The notes: a model not told the origin generated them from the sequence alone. DNA of 64,000 bases from Cryobacterium sp. SO2 (GCF_026151165.2 NZ_CP117849.1:1798001-1862000); one strand, 5' to 3'. Positions 24,565 to 33,702 are shown, counted from the stretch's first letter. Translations and numbers: made by a program.

Positions 24565-25977
24565 ATGATCGCCCTGAGCCTCACCGAGATCGCCGCCGCC
24601 GTCACCGGCGAGCTCCACCTCGCCGGCGGATTGACCGCGGACTCCCTCGTGAGCGGCGCTGTGCACACTGATTCCCGCGAGGTCGCCGCCGGCGACGTCT
24701 TCATCGCCAAGCCCGGCGAAGAGACCGACGGGCACCTGTTCGCGCCGGCGGCTGTCGCCAACGGCGCCGCCGTGATCGTCGTCGAGCGGCTCCTCGACGT
24801 TCCGGTCGCCCAGATCGTGGTGACGGATGCCGTCATCGCCCTCGGCGACCTCGCCACCGAGGTGATCAGGAGAGTCAGGACCGCCGGGCACCTCAAGATC
24901 GTCGGAGTGACGGGGTCGAACGGCAAGACCACCACCAAGAACCTGCTCCGCGCCATCCTCGAATCTGTCGGCCCCACCATCGCTGCGAAGGCGTCGTTCA
25001 ACAACGAGGTCGGCGCCCCGCTCACCATGCTCGGCGTCACGGAGGAGACCAGGTTCCTGGTCGCCGAGATGGGCGCGAGCGCCGAAGGTGAAATCGCCAG
25101 GCTCGTGCGGATGGCCCGGCCGGACATCGGCATCGTGCTGAAGGTCGGGCTCGCCCACGCCGGCGGCTTCGGCGGCATCGAAGCCACCGTGCGCACCAAG
25201 TCCGAGATGGTCACCGACCTGGGCCCGGACGACGTCGCCATCCTGAACGTCGACGACGACCGCGTGGCCGGTATGGCCGCCGTCACCGCCGCCCGGGTGG
25301 TCTGGTTCGGTGAAGGTGACCGGGCGATGGTCCGCGCCTCCGACATCCACGGCAGCCGCACCGGCACGACGTTCACCCTGCACCTGCCCGGCGGCGAGAG
25401 CCGGCCCGTATCCTTCCGCGTACTCGGCGAGCACCACGTGATGAACGCCCTGGCCGCCGCGGCCGCCGCGGCCGAACTCGGCGTGTCGATCGACGCCATC
25501 GTCACGGGCCTGGAATCCGTCTCCATCGCCGAACGCTGGCGCATGGAGGTGATGGGCGGACGCGACGACATCACCGTGATCAACGATGCCTACAACGCCA
25601 GCCCGGACTCCATGACCGCAGCCCTCAAGACCCTCGCCCAGATTCGCAAACCCGACGGCCGCAGCATCGCCGTTCTGGGTGAGATGAGCGAACTGGGGGA
25701 GTTGGCCGGCGACGAACACGACAGAATCGGCCTCCTGGCCGTCCGCCTCAACATCTCGCAGCTCGTCGTCGTCGGCCCCGCCGCACGGCGCATGCACATC
25801 AGCACCATCAACGAGGGCTCGTGGGACGGGGAATCGGCATACGTCGAGACACCGGACGCGGCCTTCGAACTGCTGCGCGAGACCGTCAAGCCCGGCGACA
25901 CTGTGCTCGTCAAATCATCAAATTCAGCCGGACTCCGATTCCTCGGAGACCGACTGGGAAAGTTGTACTCGTGGTAG
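24565..25977 (+). CDS. murF: UDP-N-acetylmuramoyl-tripeptide--D-alanyl-D-alanine ligase
   Basis: A 470-residue Mur ligase that attaches D-Ala-D-Ala to the UDP-MurNAc-tripeptide. The ATP loop 'GVTGSNGKTTTKNLLRAILE' is followed by 'FNNEVGAPLTMLGV', 'LVAEMGASAEGEIARL' and 'GEHHVMNALAAAAAA'. The C-terminal domain has 'VINDAYNASPDSMTAALKTL' and 'AVLGEMSELG', both typical of MurF. The ATG directly abuts the murE stop codon, and the last seven bases overlap the start of mraY, so the three are translationally coupled. Length is normal. Confidence 0.96.
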   Translation: MIALSLTEIAAAVTGELHLAGGLTADSLVSGAVHTDSREVAAGDVFIAKPGEETDGHLFAPAAVANGAAVIVVERLLDVPVAQIVVTDAVIALGDLATEVIRRVRTAGHLKIVGVTGSNGKTTTKNLLRAILESVGPTIAAKASFNNEVGAPLTMLGVTEETRFLVAEMGASAEGEIARLVRMARPDIGIVLKVGLAHAGGFGGIEATVRTKSEMVTDLGPDDVAILNVDDDRVAGMAAVTAARVVWFGEGDRAMVRASDIHGSRTGTTFTLHLPGGESRPVSFRVLGEHHVMNALAAAAAAAELGVSIDAIVTGLESVSIAERWRMEVMGGRDDITVINDAYNASPDSMTAALKTLAQIRKPDGRSIAVLGEMSELGELAGDEHDRIGLLAVRLNISQLVVVGPAARRMHISTINEGSWDGESAYVETPDAAFELLRETVKPGDTVLVKSSNSAGLRFLGDRLGKLYSW

Positions 25978-27065
25978 CCCTCCTGCTGGCCGGGATGATG
26001 TCCCTCATCTTCACCCTCCTGCTGACCCCGCTGTTCATCCGGCTGTTCCACAAGCTGGGCTGGGGACAGTTCATCAGGGACGACGGTCCCAAGAGCCACC
26101 ACGCCAAGCGCGGCACCGCCACCATGGGCGGCATCATCATCATCGTCGGTGTCCTGGTCAGCTACTTCCTCGCCATGTGGTTCCAACAGCGTCCGCTCAC
26201 GGCCTCCCCGCTGCTCGTGCTGTTCATGATGGTCGGTCTCGGACTGGTCGGCTTCCTCGACGACTACCTCAAGACCCGCAACCAGCGCAGCCTCGGCCTC
26301 GGCGGCTGGCAGAAGATCGCCGGGCAGGTCGTCGTGGCCGGGGCGTTCGGCTGGATGGCGCTGCAGTTCCCCGACAAGAACGGCCAGACGCCCGCATCCA
26401 CGCACATCTCCTTCATCAGGGACCTGCCGCTGGACTTCATGAAGCTCGGCACCTTCATCGGCATCGCCGCCTTCATCGTCTGGATCTGCCTGATCGTGGC
26501 GGCCACCTCCAACGGCGTCAACGTCACAGACGGCCTCGACGGCCTCGCCACCGGCTCGCTCGTCTTCGCGATCGGCTCCTACATCATCATCGGCTTCTGG
26601 CAGTCCAACCAGTCCTGCAACGCCGCCGGAGCGGCCGCGGCCGACCTCTACAAGTGTTACGCCGGCCCGGACTCGTTCGACCTGGCCATCGTGGCCGCCG
26701 CCATCGTGGGCGGGCTGATCGGATTCCTCTGGTGGAATACCTCGCCGGCCAAGATCTTCCTGGGCGACACCGGCTCCCTCGGTCTGGGCGGGGCGCTGGC
26801 CGCACTGGCCATCCTCAGCCGCACCGAACTGCTGCTCGTGCTCATCGGCGGCCTGTTCGTCATCGAGGCCGGTTCGGTCATCGTGCAGCGCGCCTACTTC
26901 AAGGTCACCCACGGCAAGCGCATCTTCCTGATGAGCCCGATCCACCACCACTTCGAGTTGAAGGGCTGGGCCGAGGTCACCGTCGTCGTGCGCTTCTGGA
27001 TCATCGGCGGCCTGCTCGTCGCCGCCGGTGTCGGCACGTTCTACCTCGAATGGCTGACCCGCTAA
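25971..27065 (+). CDS. mraY: Phospho-N-acetylmuramoyl-pentapeptide-transferase
   Basis: A 364-residue integral membrane enzyme that transfers phospho-MurNAc-pentapeptide to undecaprenyl phosphate, giving lipid I. About ten membrane segments are evident. Conserved cytoplasmic loops include 'DGPKSHHAKRGTATMGG', 'FLDDYLK' with the DD pair, 'SNGVNVTDGLDGLATG' and the C-terminal 'SPIHHHFELKGWAE' histidine loop. The GTG at 25971 is chosen because GGGAAAG lies about 9 bases upstream and the protein then begins at the first membrane helix; it overlaps the murF stop. An additional hydrophilic insertion near 'QSCNAAGAAAADLYKCYAGP' separates two helices. Confidence 0.96.
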   Translation: MVALLLAGMMSLIFTLLLTPLFIRLFHKLGWGQFIRDDGPKSHHAKRGTATMGGIIIIVGVLVSYFLAMWFQQRPLTASPLLVLFMMVGLGLVGFLDDYLKTRNQRSLGLGGWQKIAGQVVVAGAFGWMALQFPDKNGQTPASTHISFIRDLPLDFMKLGTFIGIAAFIVWICLIVAATSNGVNVTDGLDGLATGSLVFAIGSYIIIGFWQSNQSCNAAGAAAADLYKCYAGPDSFDLAIVAAAIVGGLIGFLWWNTSPAKIFLGDTGSLGLGGALAALAILSRTELLLVLIGGLFVIEAGSVIVQRAYFKVTHGKRIFLMSPIHHHFELKGWAEVTVVVRFWIIGGLLVAAGVGTFYLEWLTR

Positions 27066-28618
27066 TGGGCGCCCACTCCTATGACGATGCGGCCGACACG
27101 GCCGATCACGGCCGGCTCGACCGGCTGACCAGCTGGCACTCCGACTGGTCCGGACTGCGGGTCGCCGTTCTGGGCCTGGGCATGACCGGCTTCGCCGCCG
27201 CTGACACCCTCGCCGAACTCGGCGCAGACGTTCTCGTGGTCGCCGGGCGCGCGCCCGACGACCGGGCCCGGCTGCTCGACGTCCTCGGGATTCCCCTCGT
27301 CACCGCCGACCTCGAATCCGCGCCGGCTGAGCTGGTCGCCCACCGCGCAGAGCTCGTGATCGTGTCGCCCGGCTTCCACCCCGACCATGCGCTGCTGCAG
27401 TGGGCCGCCGCCCAGCGCATCCCGGTCTGGGGCGACATCGAACTCGCCTGGCGCCTACGCGACAAGGTCGGCGACCCCGCGCCGTGGATCCTCGTGACGG
27501 GCACAAACGGCAAGACCACCACCGTGCAGCTGGCTGCCACCATGCTCGCCGCCGCCGGACACCGCGTCGCGCCCTGCGGCAACATCGGCGTGCCGGTGCT
27601 TGACGCCATTCGCGACCCGCAGGGCTGGGACGTCCTGGTCGTCGAGCTGTCCAGCTATCAGCTCCACCACCTGCCCGAGCTCGGCCCCGGCGCCCTCGCG
27701 CCGCATGCCAGCGTCTGCCTCAATGTGGCCGACGACCACCTGGACTGGCACGGCTCAGCCCAGGCGTACCGCGCGGCCAAAGCGAAGGTCTACAACAACA
27801 CGGCCGTCGCCTGCGTGTACAACAAGGCCGATCTCGCCACCATGCGGATGGTCGAGGACGCCGAGGTGCAGGACGGCGCTCGCGCCATCGGCTTCGGCCT
27901 CGGCGTCCCCGGACCCAGCGACGTGGGGATCGTGGACGGAATCCTCTGCGACCGCGCATTCCTCGAGGACCGCTTCGACACCGCCATCGAGCTCAGCACA
28001 GTGGCCGATCTCGCCGGGGTGGGGTTGGCGGCGCCGCACGTGATCGCCAACATCCTCGCCGCCGCGGCTCTGGCCCGGTCCTTCGATGTCGCCCCGGAGG
28101 CGATCCGCGCCGCCCTCGCGACGTTCAGCCTCGATGCGCACCGCATCGAGGTTGTCGCCACCCACGGCGGCGTCAGCTGGATCGACGACTCGAAGGCCAC
28201 CAACCCGCACGCCGCCGATGCGTCCCTCGCGGCGTTCGACTCGGTCGTGTGGCTCGTCGGCGGCCTCCTCAAGGGCGTTGACATCGACGCGCTGGTGGCC
28301 AAACACGCCGCACGGTTGCGCGGCGCCGTGGTGATCGGGGTCGAGCGGGCGGAAGTCCTGGCCTCATTCCGGCGACACGCCCCCGCCCTGCGCGTATTCG
28401 AGATCGACTCGGATGACACTGGTGAGGTCATGCCGACCGCGGTCAGCCTGGCCGCGGCCATGGCCGAGGCCGGTGACGTGGTTCTGCTGGCGCCCGCTGC
28501 GGCGTCTATGGACCAGTTCGCGAGCTACGCGGAACGCGGAGCGAAATTCGCGCAGGCTGTCCACGACTATTTGGGAGGTGGGTCGGATGACGACTCGTCC
28601 TCGTACCCGGGTGCCTGA
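27050..28618 (+). CDS. murD: UDP-N-acetylmuramoyl-L-alanine--D-glutamate ligase
   Basis: A 522-residue Mur ligase adding D-Glu to UDP-MurNAc-L-Ala. It shows an N-terminal Rossmann start 'LRVAVLGLGMTGFAAADTLA', ATP loop 'VTGTNGKTTTVQLAATML', 'ELSSYQLHHLPE', 'NVADDHLDWHGSAQAYRAAK' and 'IDDSKATNPHAADASL'. The C-terminal end is 'LLAPAAASMDQFASYAERGA'. Two starts are possible: ATG 27050, overlapping mraY by 16 bases, or ATG 27065, sharing one base with the mraY stop codon; neither has a clear ribosome site. The end overlaps ftsW by 32 bases. Confidence 0.95.
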   Translation: MADPLMGAHSYDDAADTADHGRLDRLTSWHSDWSGLRVAVLGLGMTGFAAADTLAELGADVLVVAGRAPDDRARLLDVLGIPLVTADLESAPAELVAHRAELVIVSPGFHPDHALLQWAAAQRIPVWGDIELAWRLRDKVGDPAPWILVTGTNGKTTTVQLAATMLAAAGHRVAPCGNIGVPVLDAIRDPQGWDVLVVELSSYQLHHLPELGPGALAPHASVCLNVADDHLDWHGSAQAYRAAKAKVYNNTAVACVYNKADLATMRMVEDAEVQDGARAIGFGLGVPGPSDVGIVDGILCDRAFLEDRFDTAIELSTVADLAGVGLAAPHVIANILAAAALARSFDVAPEAIRAALATFSLDAHRIEVVATHGGVSWIDDSKATNPHAADASLAAFDSVVWLVGGLLKGVDIDALVAKHAARLRGAVVIGVERAEVLASFRRHAPALRVFEIDSDDTGEVMPTAVSLAAAMAEAGDVVLLAPAAASMDQFASYAERGAKFAQAVHDYLGGGSDDDSSSYPGA

Positions 28619-29879
28619 GTCCGCTCCGAACACCGCTCCGAACAGCGCGCGGGTCGCGCTCAGCCGCATCAGTCTCGGCAAGGTCTTCAGGGCTGAGTCC
28701 ACGAACTACCTGCTCCTGCTCGGCACCACCCTGTTCCTCGTGGTGTTCGGGCTCGTGATGGTGTTGTCCTCGTCCTCGGTGGACTCCTACCTGGAGAACG
28801 CCGGTTTCTTCGGCGGCATCTTCCGGCAGGGCATCTTCGCCATGATCGGCATCCCGCTGATGCTCGTGATCAGCCGTCTGCCGGTGCGCTTCTGGAAACG
28901 CATCGCCTGGCCGGCCTTGCTCGTGGCCTGTTTCTTCCAGTGCCTGGTGGTCTTCACGCCGCTCGGCGTCACGGTCGCCGGAAACACGAACTGGCTCGAC
29001 ATCGCCGGTGTGCAATTCCAGCCGTCCGAAGCCATCAAGGTGGCCCTGGTGATCTGGCTGGGCGTGATCCTGGCCCAGAAGAAGGACAAACTCGACGACT
29101 GGCGCCACGTCTACATCCCCGTGTTCGGCGTCGGCGGCGGCTCGGTCATGCTCGTCATGATCGGCGGCGACCTCGGCACGGTGATCATCATGGCCGGCAT
29201 CCTGTTCGGCGCCATGTTCTTCGCCGGTGTGCGGCTGCGGATGCTCGCCCTCCCGCTCGTCGTCGGGGTGGTTCTCGGCGGGCTGCTCGCCATCTCCAGC
29301 GAGAATCGCCGCACCCGCCTGCTGAGCTTCGCCGTTGACTCCTGCGACACCGTCACCGGCCCGATCTCCGCGGCCTGCTGGCAGCCGCTGCACGGCACCT
29401 GGGCGCTGGCCAACGGCGGCATCTTCGGTGTCGGACTGGGCAATTCCAAGGCCAAGTGGTCCTGGCTTCCCGCGGCGGACAACGACTACATCTTCGCCAT
29501 CATCGGCGAGGAGCTGGGCCTGATCGGGGCCATCGTCGTGCTCCTGATGTTCGTGCTGCTGGCCTTCGCCTTCATCCGCATCCTGCGCGGCACCTCGAGC
29601 ATGCAGATCAAGGTCACGACCTCCGCCGTCATGGTGTGGATCATCGGCCAGGCACTCGTGAACATCGGTGTCGTGCTCGGCGTGCTCCCCGTGCTCGGCG
29701 TACCGCTCCCGCTCATCTCGGCCGGCGGCACGGCCCTGCTCACCACCCTGGCCGCCATCGGCGTCGTGCTGTCCTTCGCACGGAGTGATCACGAGGACCG
29801 GCAGGAGACACCCGCCCCGGTCGAGGCCGTTGCGCAGACGAGCCCGCGACCCGCACCGAGACGAGGATCCACCCGATGA
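28587..29879 (+). CDS. ftsW: Septal peptidoglycan glycosyltransferase FtsW
   Basis: A 430-residue SEDS-family membrane protein with about ten membrane segments. It polymerises lipid II at the septum with FtsI. Characteristic segments are 'LGTTLFLVVFGLVMVLSSSS', 'GVTVAGNTNWLDIAGVQFQP', with the following 'PSEAIKVALVIWLG', 'GGDLGTVIIMAGILFGAMFF', 'PAADNDYIFAIIGEELGLIG' and 'GVPLPLISAGGTALLTTLAA'. The ATG at 28587 is chosen for its GGGAGG 8 bases upstream, which lies inside murD. A roughly 40-residue basic cytosolic tail precedes the first helix, and a Pro-rich tail ends the protein. It overlaps murG by four bases (ATGA). Confidence 0.95.
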   Translation: MTTRPRTRVPESAPNTAPNSARVALSRISLGKVFRAESTNYLLLLGTTLFLVVFGLVMVLSSSSVDSYLENAGFFGGIFRQGIFAMIGIPLMLVISRLPVRFWKRIAWPALLVACFFQCLVVFTPLGVTVAGNTNWLDIAGVQFQPSEAIKVALVIWLGVILAQKKDKLDDWRHVYIPVFGVGGGSVMLVMIGGDLGTVIIMAGILFGAMFFAGVRLRMLALPLVVGVVLGGLLAISSENRRTRLLSFAVDSCDTVTGPISAACWQPLHGTWALANGGIFGVGLGNSKAKWSWLPAADNDYIFAIIGEELGLIGAIVVLLMFVLLAFAFIRILRGTSSMQIKVTTSAVMVWIIGQALVNIGVVLGVLPVLGVPLPLISAGGTALLTTLAAIGVVLSFARSDHEDRQETPAPVEAVAQTSPRPAPRRGSTR

Positions 29880-30964
29880 CGACCTACCTGCTGGCAGGCG
29901 GCGGCACCGCCGGCCACGTCAACCCATTGCTCGCTGTGGCGGACGCTCTCATGCTGCGCGACCCCGGCGCCACCGTGCTCGTACTGGGCACCGCTGAGGG
30001 CCTGGAAGCCCGTCTGGTTCCTGCACGCGGCTACGAGCTGCTGGTCGTGCCCCGGCTGCCCTTCCCGCGCCGGCCCAACCGGGCCGCGCTCGGATTCCTG
30101 CCCCGGATGAACCGGGCCATCAACGACGTGGCCACCATGCTGCGTGAGCGTTCGGTGGATGTCGTCGTCGGCTTCGGCGGGTATGTCGCCAGCCCCGCCT
30201 ACCTGGCCGCCCGCCGCGCCGGAGTGCCCATCGCGATCCACGAGGCCAACGCCAAACCCGGCCTGGCCAACCGGCTCGGCTCCCGGATGTCCCGGAGCGT
30301 CGGGGTGGCGTTCGCCGGAACCCGGCTTCCGCACGCCAGCGTCGTCGGCATGCCGCTCCGCCGGGAGATCGTTCAACTGGACCGGCCCGCCGTGCGGGGG
30401 ACCGCCCTGGAGTTCTTCGGACTCGACCCCGAACGGCCCACCCTGCTGGTCACCGGCGGGTCCCTCGGCGCCCGCCGGATCAACCGCACCATCGTGGATT
30501 CCGCCAGGGCGGTAACCGAAGCAGGCTGGCAGGTGCTGCACATCACCGGTTCGAAGGCTGAGGTCACCGACCCGGGCGTGCCTGGCTACCACATGGTCGC
30601 CTACTGCGACCGGATGGACCTCGCTCTCTCCGTCGCCGATGCCGCCGTCTCCAGGGCCGGAGCCGCCACGGTGAGCGAACTGAGCGCCCTGGGCATCCCC
30701 GCCGTCTACGTGCCGTACCCGGTGGGCAACGGTGAGCAGCGTTTCAACGCCGCCGACGTCGTCAGGGCCGGCGGCGGCATCCTCGTCGATGACGCCGCCT
30801 TCCTGCCCGACTGGGTCGTGTCGACGCTGCTTCCCGTGCTCGCCGATCCCCGCCGCATCCACACCATGGGCGAAGCCGCCCGTTCGGTGGGGGTGCTCGA
30901 CGGCACCGAACGCATGATCGAACTCATCGACAGGGCCGGCCAACCGCCGCCCGCCGGTCGCTGA
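29876..30964 (+). CDS. murG: UDP-N-acetylglucosamine--N-acetylmuramyl-(pentapeptide) pyrophosphoryl-undecaprenol GlcNAc transferase
   Basis: A 362-residue GT-B glycosyltransferase that converts lipid I to lipid II on the inner face of the membrane. The N-terminal glycine-rich loop 'LAGGGTAGHVNPLLAVADAL' and second loop 'VGFGGYVASPAYLAARRAGV' bind the lipid substrate, followed by 'PIAIHEANAKPGLANRLGSR'. The C-terminal UDP-GlcNAc site includes 'LLVTGGSLGARRINRTIVD' and 'AVSRAGAATVSELSALGIPA'. Length is normal. It is coupled to ftsW by an ATGA overlap. A 172-bp gap with a 16-bp tandem repeat separates it from murC. Confidence 0.96.
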   Translation: MTTYLLAGGGTAGHVNPLLAVADALMLRDPGATVLVLGTAEGLEARLVPARGYELLVVPRLPFPRRPNRAALGFLPRMNRAINDVATMLRERSVDVVVGFGGYVASPAYLAARRAGVPIAIHEANAKPGLANRLGSRMSRSVGVAFAGTRLPHASVVGMPLRREIVQLDRPAVRGTALEFFGLDPERPTLLVTGGSLGARRINRTIVDSARAVTEAGWQVLHITGSKAEVTDPGVPGYHMVAYCDRMDLALSVADAAVSRAGAATVSELSALGIPAVYVPYPVGNGEQRFNAADVVRAGGGILVDDAAFLPDWVVSTLLPVLADPRRIHTMGEAARSVGVLDGTERMIELIDRAGQPPPAGR

Positions 30965-31043
30965 CCGGTTCCGCAGCGCCCGGCTCGGCACCTGTCCCAT
31001 TCGACGCCGAGACTGCCGCCGCGTAACGTTGAAGTCACCTGGG

Positions 31044-31107
31044 CCCTCCAGGCACCGAGCCCTCCAGACACCGAGCCCTCCAGACACCGAGCCATACAGG
31101 CACCACC
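31044..31107 (+). repeat. 16-bp tandem repeat between murG and murC
   Basis: Three near-identical units (31044-31059, 31060-31075, 31076-31091) of the form CCCTCCAGACACCGAG, the first with one base change, and a decayed fourth unit to 31107. It is noncoding, 30 bp before the murC start, and could vary in copy number. Confidence 0.85.
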
Positions 31108-31136
31108 CGCGCTCCGCCAGCAAGAAAGACCGTCAC

Positions 31137-32528
31137 GTGATCAAGCCAGACCTGACTCTCATCGTTCCCGAAGACCTCGGTACCGTGCACTTCGTGGGTA
31201 TCGGCGGCTCGGGGATGAGCGGAATCGCCCGCCTCTTCCTGGCCGCAGGCCACACCGTGACCGGCTCGGATTCCCGTGACTCCGACAACGTCGAAGCCCT
31301 CCGCGCGCTCGGCGCGACGATCACCATCGGGCACGACGCCGCCAATGTCGGCGACGCCGACAGCCTCGTCGTCACCGGTGCCCTCTGGCAGGACAACCCC
31401 GAGTATGTGCTTGCCACCGAGCGCGGCCTTCCGGTGCTGCACCGTTCCCAGGCCCTCGCCTGGTTGATCCGTTCCCATCGCCTGGTCTCCGTCGCCGGGG
31501 CGCACGGAAAAACGACCTCCACGGGAATGATCGTCACCGGCCTGCTCGGCCTCGGCCAGGACCCGAACTTCGTCAACGGCGGGGTCATCGAATCCCTCGG
31601 CGTGAGCGCCGGCAGCGGCGCAGACGACCTCTTCGTCGTCGAGGCCGATGAGTCGGACGGCTCCTTCCTGCTCTACAACACCGGCATCGCCCTCATCACG
31701 AACGTGGACCCCGACCACCTCGACCACTACGGCTCACTCGAGGCCTTCGAGGCTGCTTTCGTCGAGTTCGCCCAGAACGCCGACGAACTCGTGGTGATCT
31801 CCTCCGACGACCCCGGTGCCGTGCGCGTCACCGGTCGCCTCACCGGGGCGAACATCGTCACCTTCGGGGAAGCCGAGGATGCCGCCGTGCGGGTGCACTC
31901 CATCGGCACCTCCGGCCCGGTCAGCTTCAGTGTCAGCTGGAAGGGTGTGGACTACTCGGCCACCCTGCGCGTCCCCGGCCGGCACAACGCCATCAACGCC
32001 GCCGGTGCATTCGCCGTTCTCGTCGGACTCGGCCTCGACCCAGCAGACTCCCTCGCCGCTATCGCCGCCTTCGGCGGAACCCAGCGCCGCTTCGAACTGC
32101 ACGGCACCGTACGCGGCGTGAGCGTCTACGACGACTACGCGCACCACCCCACCGAGGTCGCCGCCGCGCTGTCGGCCGTGCGCACCGTGGTGGGCTCAGG
32201 ACGCATCATCGCCGTGCACCAGCCGCACCTGTACAGCCGCACCCGCCTGTTCGCCCAGGAGTTCGCCGACACCCTGGAGAAGTACGCCGACGAGACCATC
32301 GTGCTCGCGGTCTACGGCGCCAGGGAAGACCCCGTACCCGGTGTGACCGGCGCCCTGGTCTCCGAGCGATTCGCGGACCCGTCCCACGTGGCCTTCATCC
32401 CCGAATGGCAGGATGCCGCGGACTACCTGGGCACCATCGCCAGGGAGGGTGACTTCGTCGTGACCCTCGGCTGCGGTGACGTGTATCGCATCGTGCCCCA
32501 GCTGCTGGAATCGCTGGAGCGCGGATGA
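31137..32528 (+). CDS. murC: UDP-N-acetylmuramate--L-alanine ligase
   Basis: A 463-residue Mur ligase that adds L-Ala to UDP-MurNAc. Visible motifs are 'VHFVGIGGSGMSGIARLFLA' (UDP-binding domain), 'SVAGAHGKTTSTGMIVTGLL' (ATP loop), 'EADESDGSFL', 'NVDPDHLDHYGSLEAF', and C-terminal 'VYDDYAHHPTEVAAALSAVR' and 'VHQPHLYSRTRLF'. The GTG at 31137 is chosen since the protein then begins shortly before the first strand; AAGAAAG is upstream. A position downstream of the tandem repeat and a 172-bp gap suggests the murC-ftsQ-ftsZ part may have additional promoters. Confidence 0.95.
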   Translation: MIKPDLTLIVPEDLGTVHFVGIGGSGMSGIARLFLAAGHTVTGSDSRDSDNVEALRALGATITIGHDAANVGDADSLVVTGALWQDNPEYVLATERGLPVLHRSQALAWLIRSHRLVSVAGAHGKTTSTGMIVTGLLGLGQDPNFVNGGVIESLGVSAGSGADDLFVVEADESDGSFLLYNTGIALITNVDPDHLDHYGSLEAFEAAFVEFAQNADELVVISSDDPGAVRVTGRLTGANIVTFGEAEDAAVRVHSIGTSGPVSFSVSWKGVDYSATLRVPGRHNAINAAGAFAVLVGLGLDPADSLAAIAAFGGTQRRFELHGTVRGVSVYDDYAHHPTEVAAALSAVRTVVGSGRIIAVHQPHLYSRTRLFAQEFADTLEKYADETIVLAVYGAREDPVPGVTGALVSERFADPSHVAFIPEWQDAADYLGTIAREGDFVVTLGCGDVYRIVPQLLESLERG

Positions 32529-32550
32529 GGCTCGTCCTGGGCTCGCGCGC

Positions 32551-33702
32551 ATGAAGCGTCCCCCCGGCGTCCCTCAGGCGCCCCGGTCGCCCTCGGCGCG
32601 TGAACCCGAGCGGGCTGGCGAGAAGCCGACAGGGCGGACCGCCCCGGCGCGGAAGAAGCCCGAGCAGGCACGGTCAGAACCCGATGCGACGACCGAGCCG
32701 ATCAGCCTGCCGGTAACGAAGAAACAGGCGTCCCCGCAGTCCACCTCATCTGCACCCAGCTCGCCTGCACCCAGCTCGCCTGCACCGCGTTCGCCTGCAC
32801 CGCGTTCGCCTGCACTCACCCCGCGTGCCGACAAGCCCGCTGCCGCCGGTCTCGTGGCACGGCTGGCCGCACGACGGGCTGCATCGACTGCACCTGCAGC
32901 CGCAGCGGACACCGAGGCGCCTGCCGCACCCCTCACCGCCCGCGCGGCCCGCGCGCGGCTCCGTGCCGCCCGGCGCGCCCGCAAGCAGTACGAACGCAGC
33001 GAGGTGCGCCGGTTCACGTCCAGGTCGCGCCGTCGACGCAACATCTGGATCGCGGCCGGCGCCACCGTGGCAGTCCTGGTGGCCTTCGTGCTCGTGGGGG
33101 TGTACTCGCCGCTGATGGCCCTGCGCACCATCGAGGTCACCGGCACCGAGCGCATCCCGGCCGACGACATCACCGCGGCCCTCGACGGCCAGCTCGGTAC
33201 CCCGCTGCCGCTCGTGGACCTCGCCGAGGTCAAGCGCGAACTGAGCGAGTTCAGCCTGATCCGCAGCTACGTCACCGAGAGTCGTCCGCCGGACACCCTG
33301 GTCGTGCGCATCGTCGAACGCGAGCCGGTTGGAGCCGTGGCCTCTGCCGCCGGATTCGACCTGGTGGACGCGGCCGGCGTCGTCATCACCAGCGGTGCAG
33401 ACCGACCAGCGGACTATCCCGTCATCGACGCGGCCAATGGTGCCAGCGGTGCCGGTTTCCAGGCTGCGGTGGCCGTGATCGCGGCCCTCCCCGAGGGCAT
33501 CCGCGGCCAGCTCGATACCGTCACCGCGGCCACGAAGGATGACGTCACCCTCACCCTGGGTGGGGGAGCGCGGGTGGTCTGGGGCAACTCGGAACGCGCG
33601 GAGTACAAGGCGATCGTGCTGGCGGCCCTGCTCGTCAGCCATCCGGTGGGAAGCGTCACCGAATACGACGTGTCCTCGCCGGACAGCGCCGTGGTTCGCT
33701 AG
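32551..33702 (+). CDS. ftsQ: Cell division protein FtsQ (POTRA domain)
   Basis: A 383-residue bitopic protein. A very long, basic, Pro/Ser/Ala-rich cytosolic region (about residues 1-165) includes four 5-residue repeats PSSPA/PRSPA. One membrane segment follows ('IWIAAGATVAVLVAFVLVGV', about 168-190). The POTRA domain starts 'LMALRTIEVTGTERIPADDI', and the FtsQ region continues with 'LPLVDLAEVKRELSEFSLIR', 'SYVTESRPPDTLVVRIVERE'. FtsQ links FtsL and its partner to the divisome. The ATG at 32551 has no strong ribosome site and starts 22 bp after murC, so reinitiation is likely. The stop codon lies inside a 16-bp tandem repeat that continues downstream. Confidence 0.93.
   Translation: MKRPPGVPQAPRSPSAREPERAGEKPTGRTAPARKKPEQARSEPDATTEPISLPVTKKQASPQSTSSAPSSPAPSSPAPRSPAPRSPALTPRADKPAAAGLVARLAARRAASTAPAAAADTEAPAAPLTARAARARLRAARRARKQYERSEVRRFTSRSRRRRNIWIAAGATVAVLVAFVLVGVYSPLMALRTIEVTGTERIPADDITAALDGQLGTPLPLVDLAEVKRELSEFSLIRSYVTESRPPDTLVVRIVEREPVGAVASAAGFDLVDAAGVVITSGADRPADYPVIDAANGASGAGFQAAVAVIAALPEGIRGQLDTVTAATKDDVTLTLGGGARVVWGNSERAEYKAIVLAALLVSHPVGSVTEYDVSSPDSAVVR
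32755..32814 (+). repeat. In-frame 15-bp tandem repeat within ftsQ
   Basis: Four exact 15-bp units, two of CCCAGCTCGCCTGCA and two of CCGCGTTCGCCTGCA, in codon phase. They encode PSSPA twice and PRSPA twice in the disordered cytosolic part of FtsQ, so unit gain or loss would keep the frame. Confidence 0.92.

Noticed and set aside
22894..25797. Very long open minus-strand frame opposite murE and murF (and similar antisense frames opposite pyc, dnaE and ftsZ)
   Set aside because: High-GC codon bias leaves antisense frames open. The predicted peptides are Gly/His/Asp/Val-rich with no domain motifs, while the plus-strand proteins are clearly conserved enzymes.
26177..27049. Open frame extending murD upstream across mraY
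   Set aside because: The extension is the out-of-frame reading of mraY and is Arg/His-rich. MurD homology begins after the ATG at 27050.
31044..31107. Possible short CRISPR-like array
   Set aside because: Units are directly adjacent 16-mers with no spacers, and there are no cas genes nearby.
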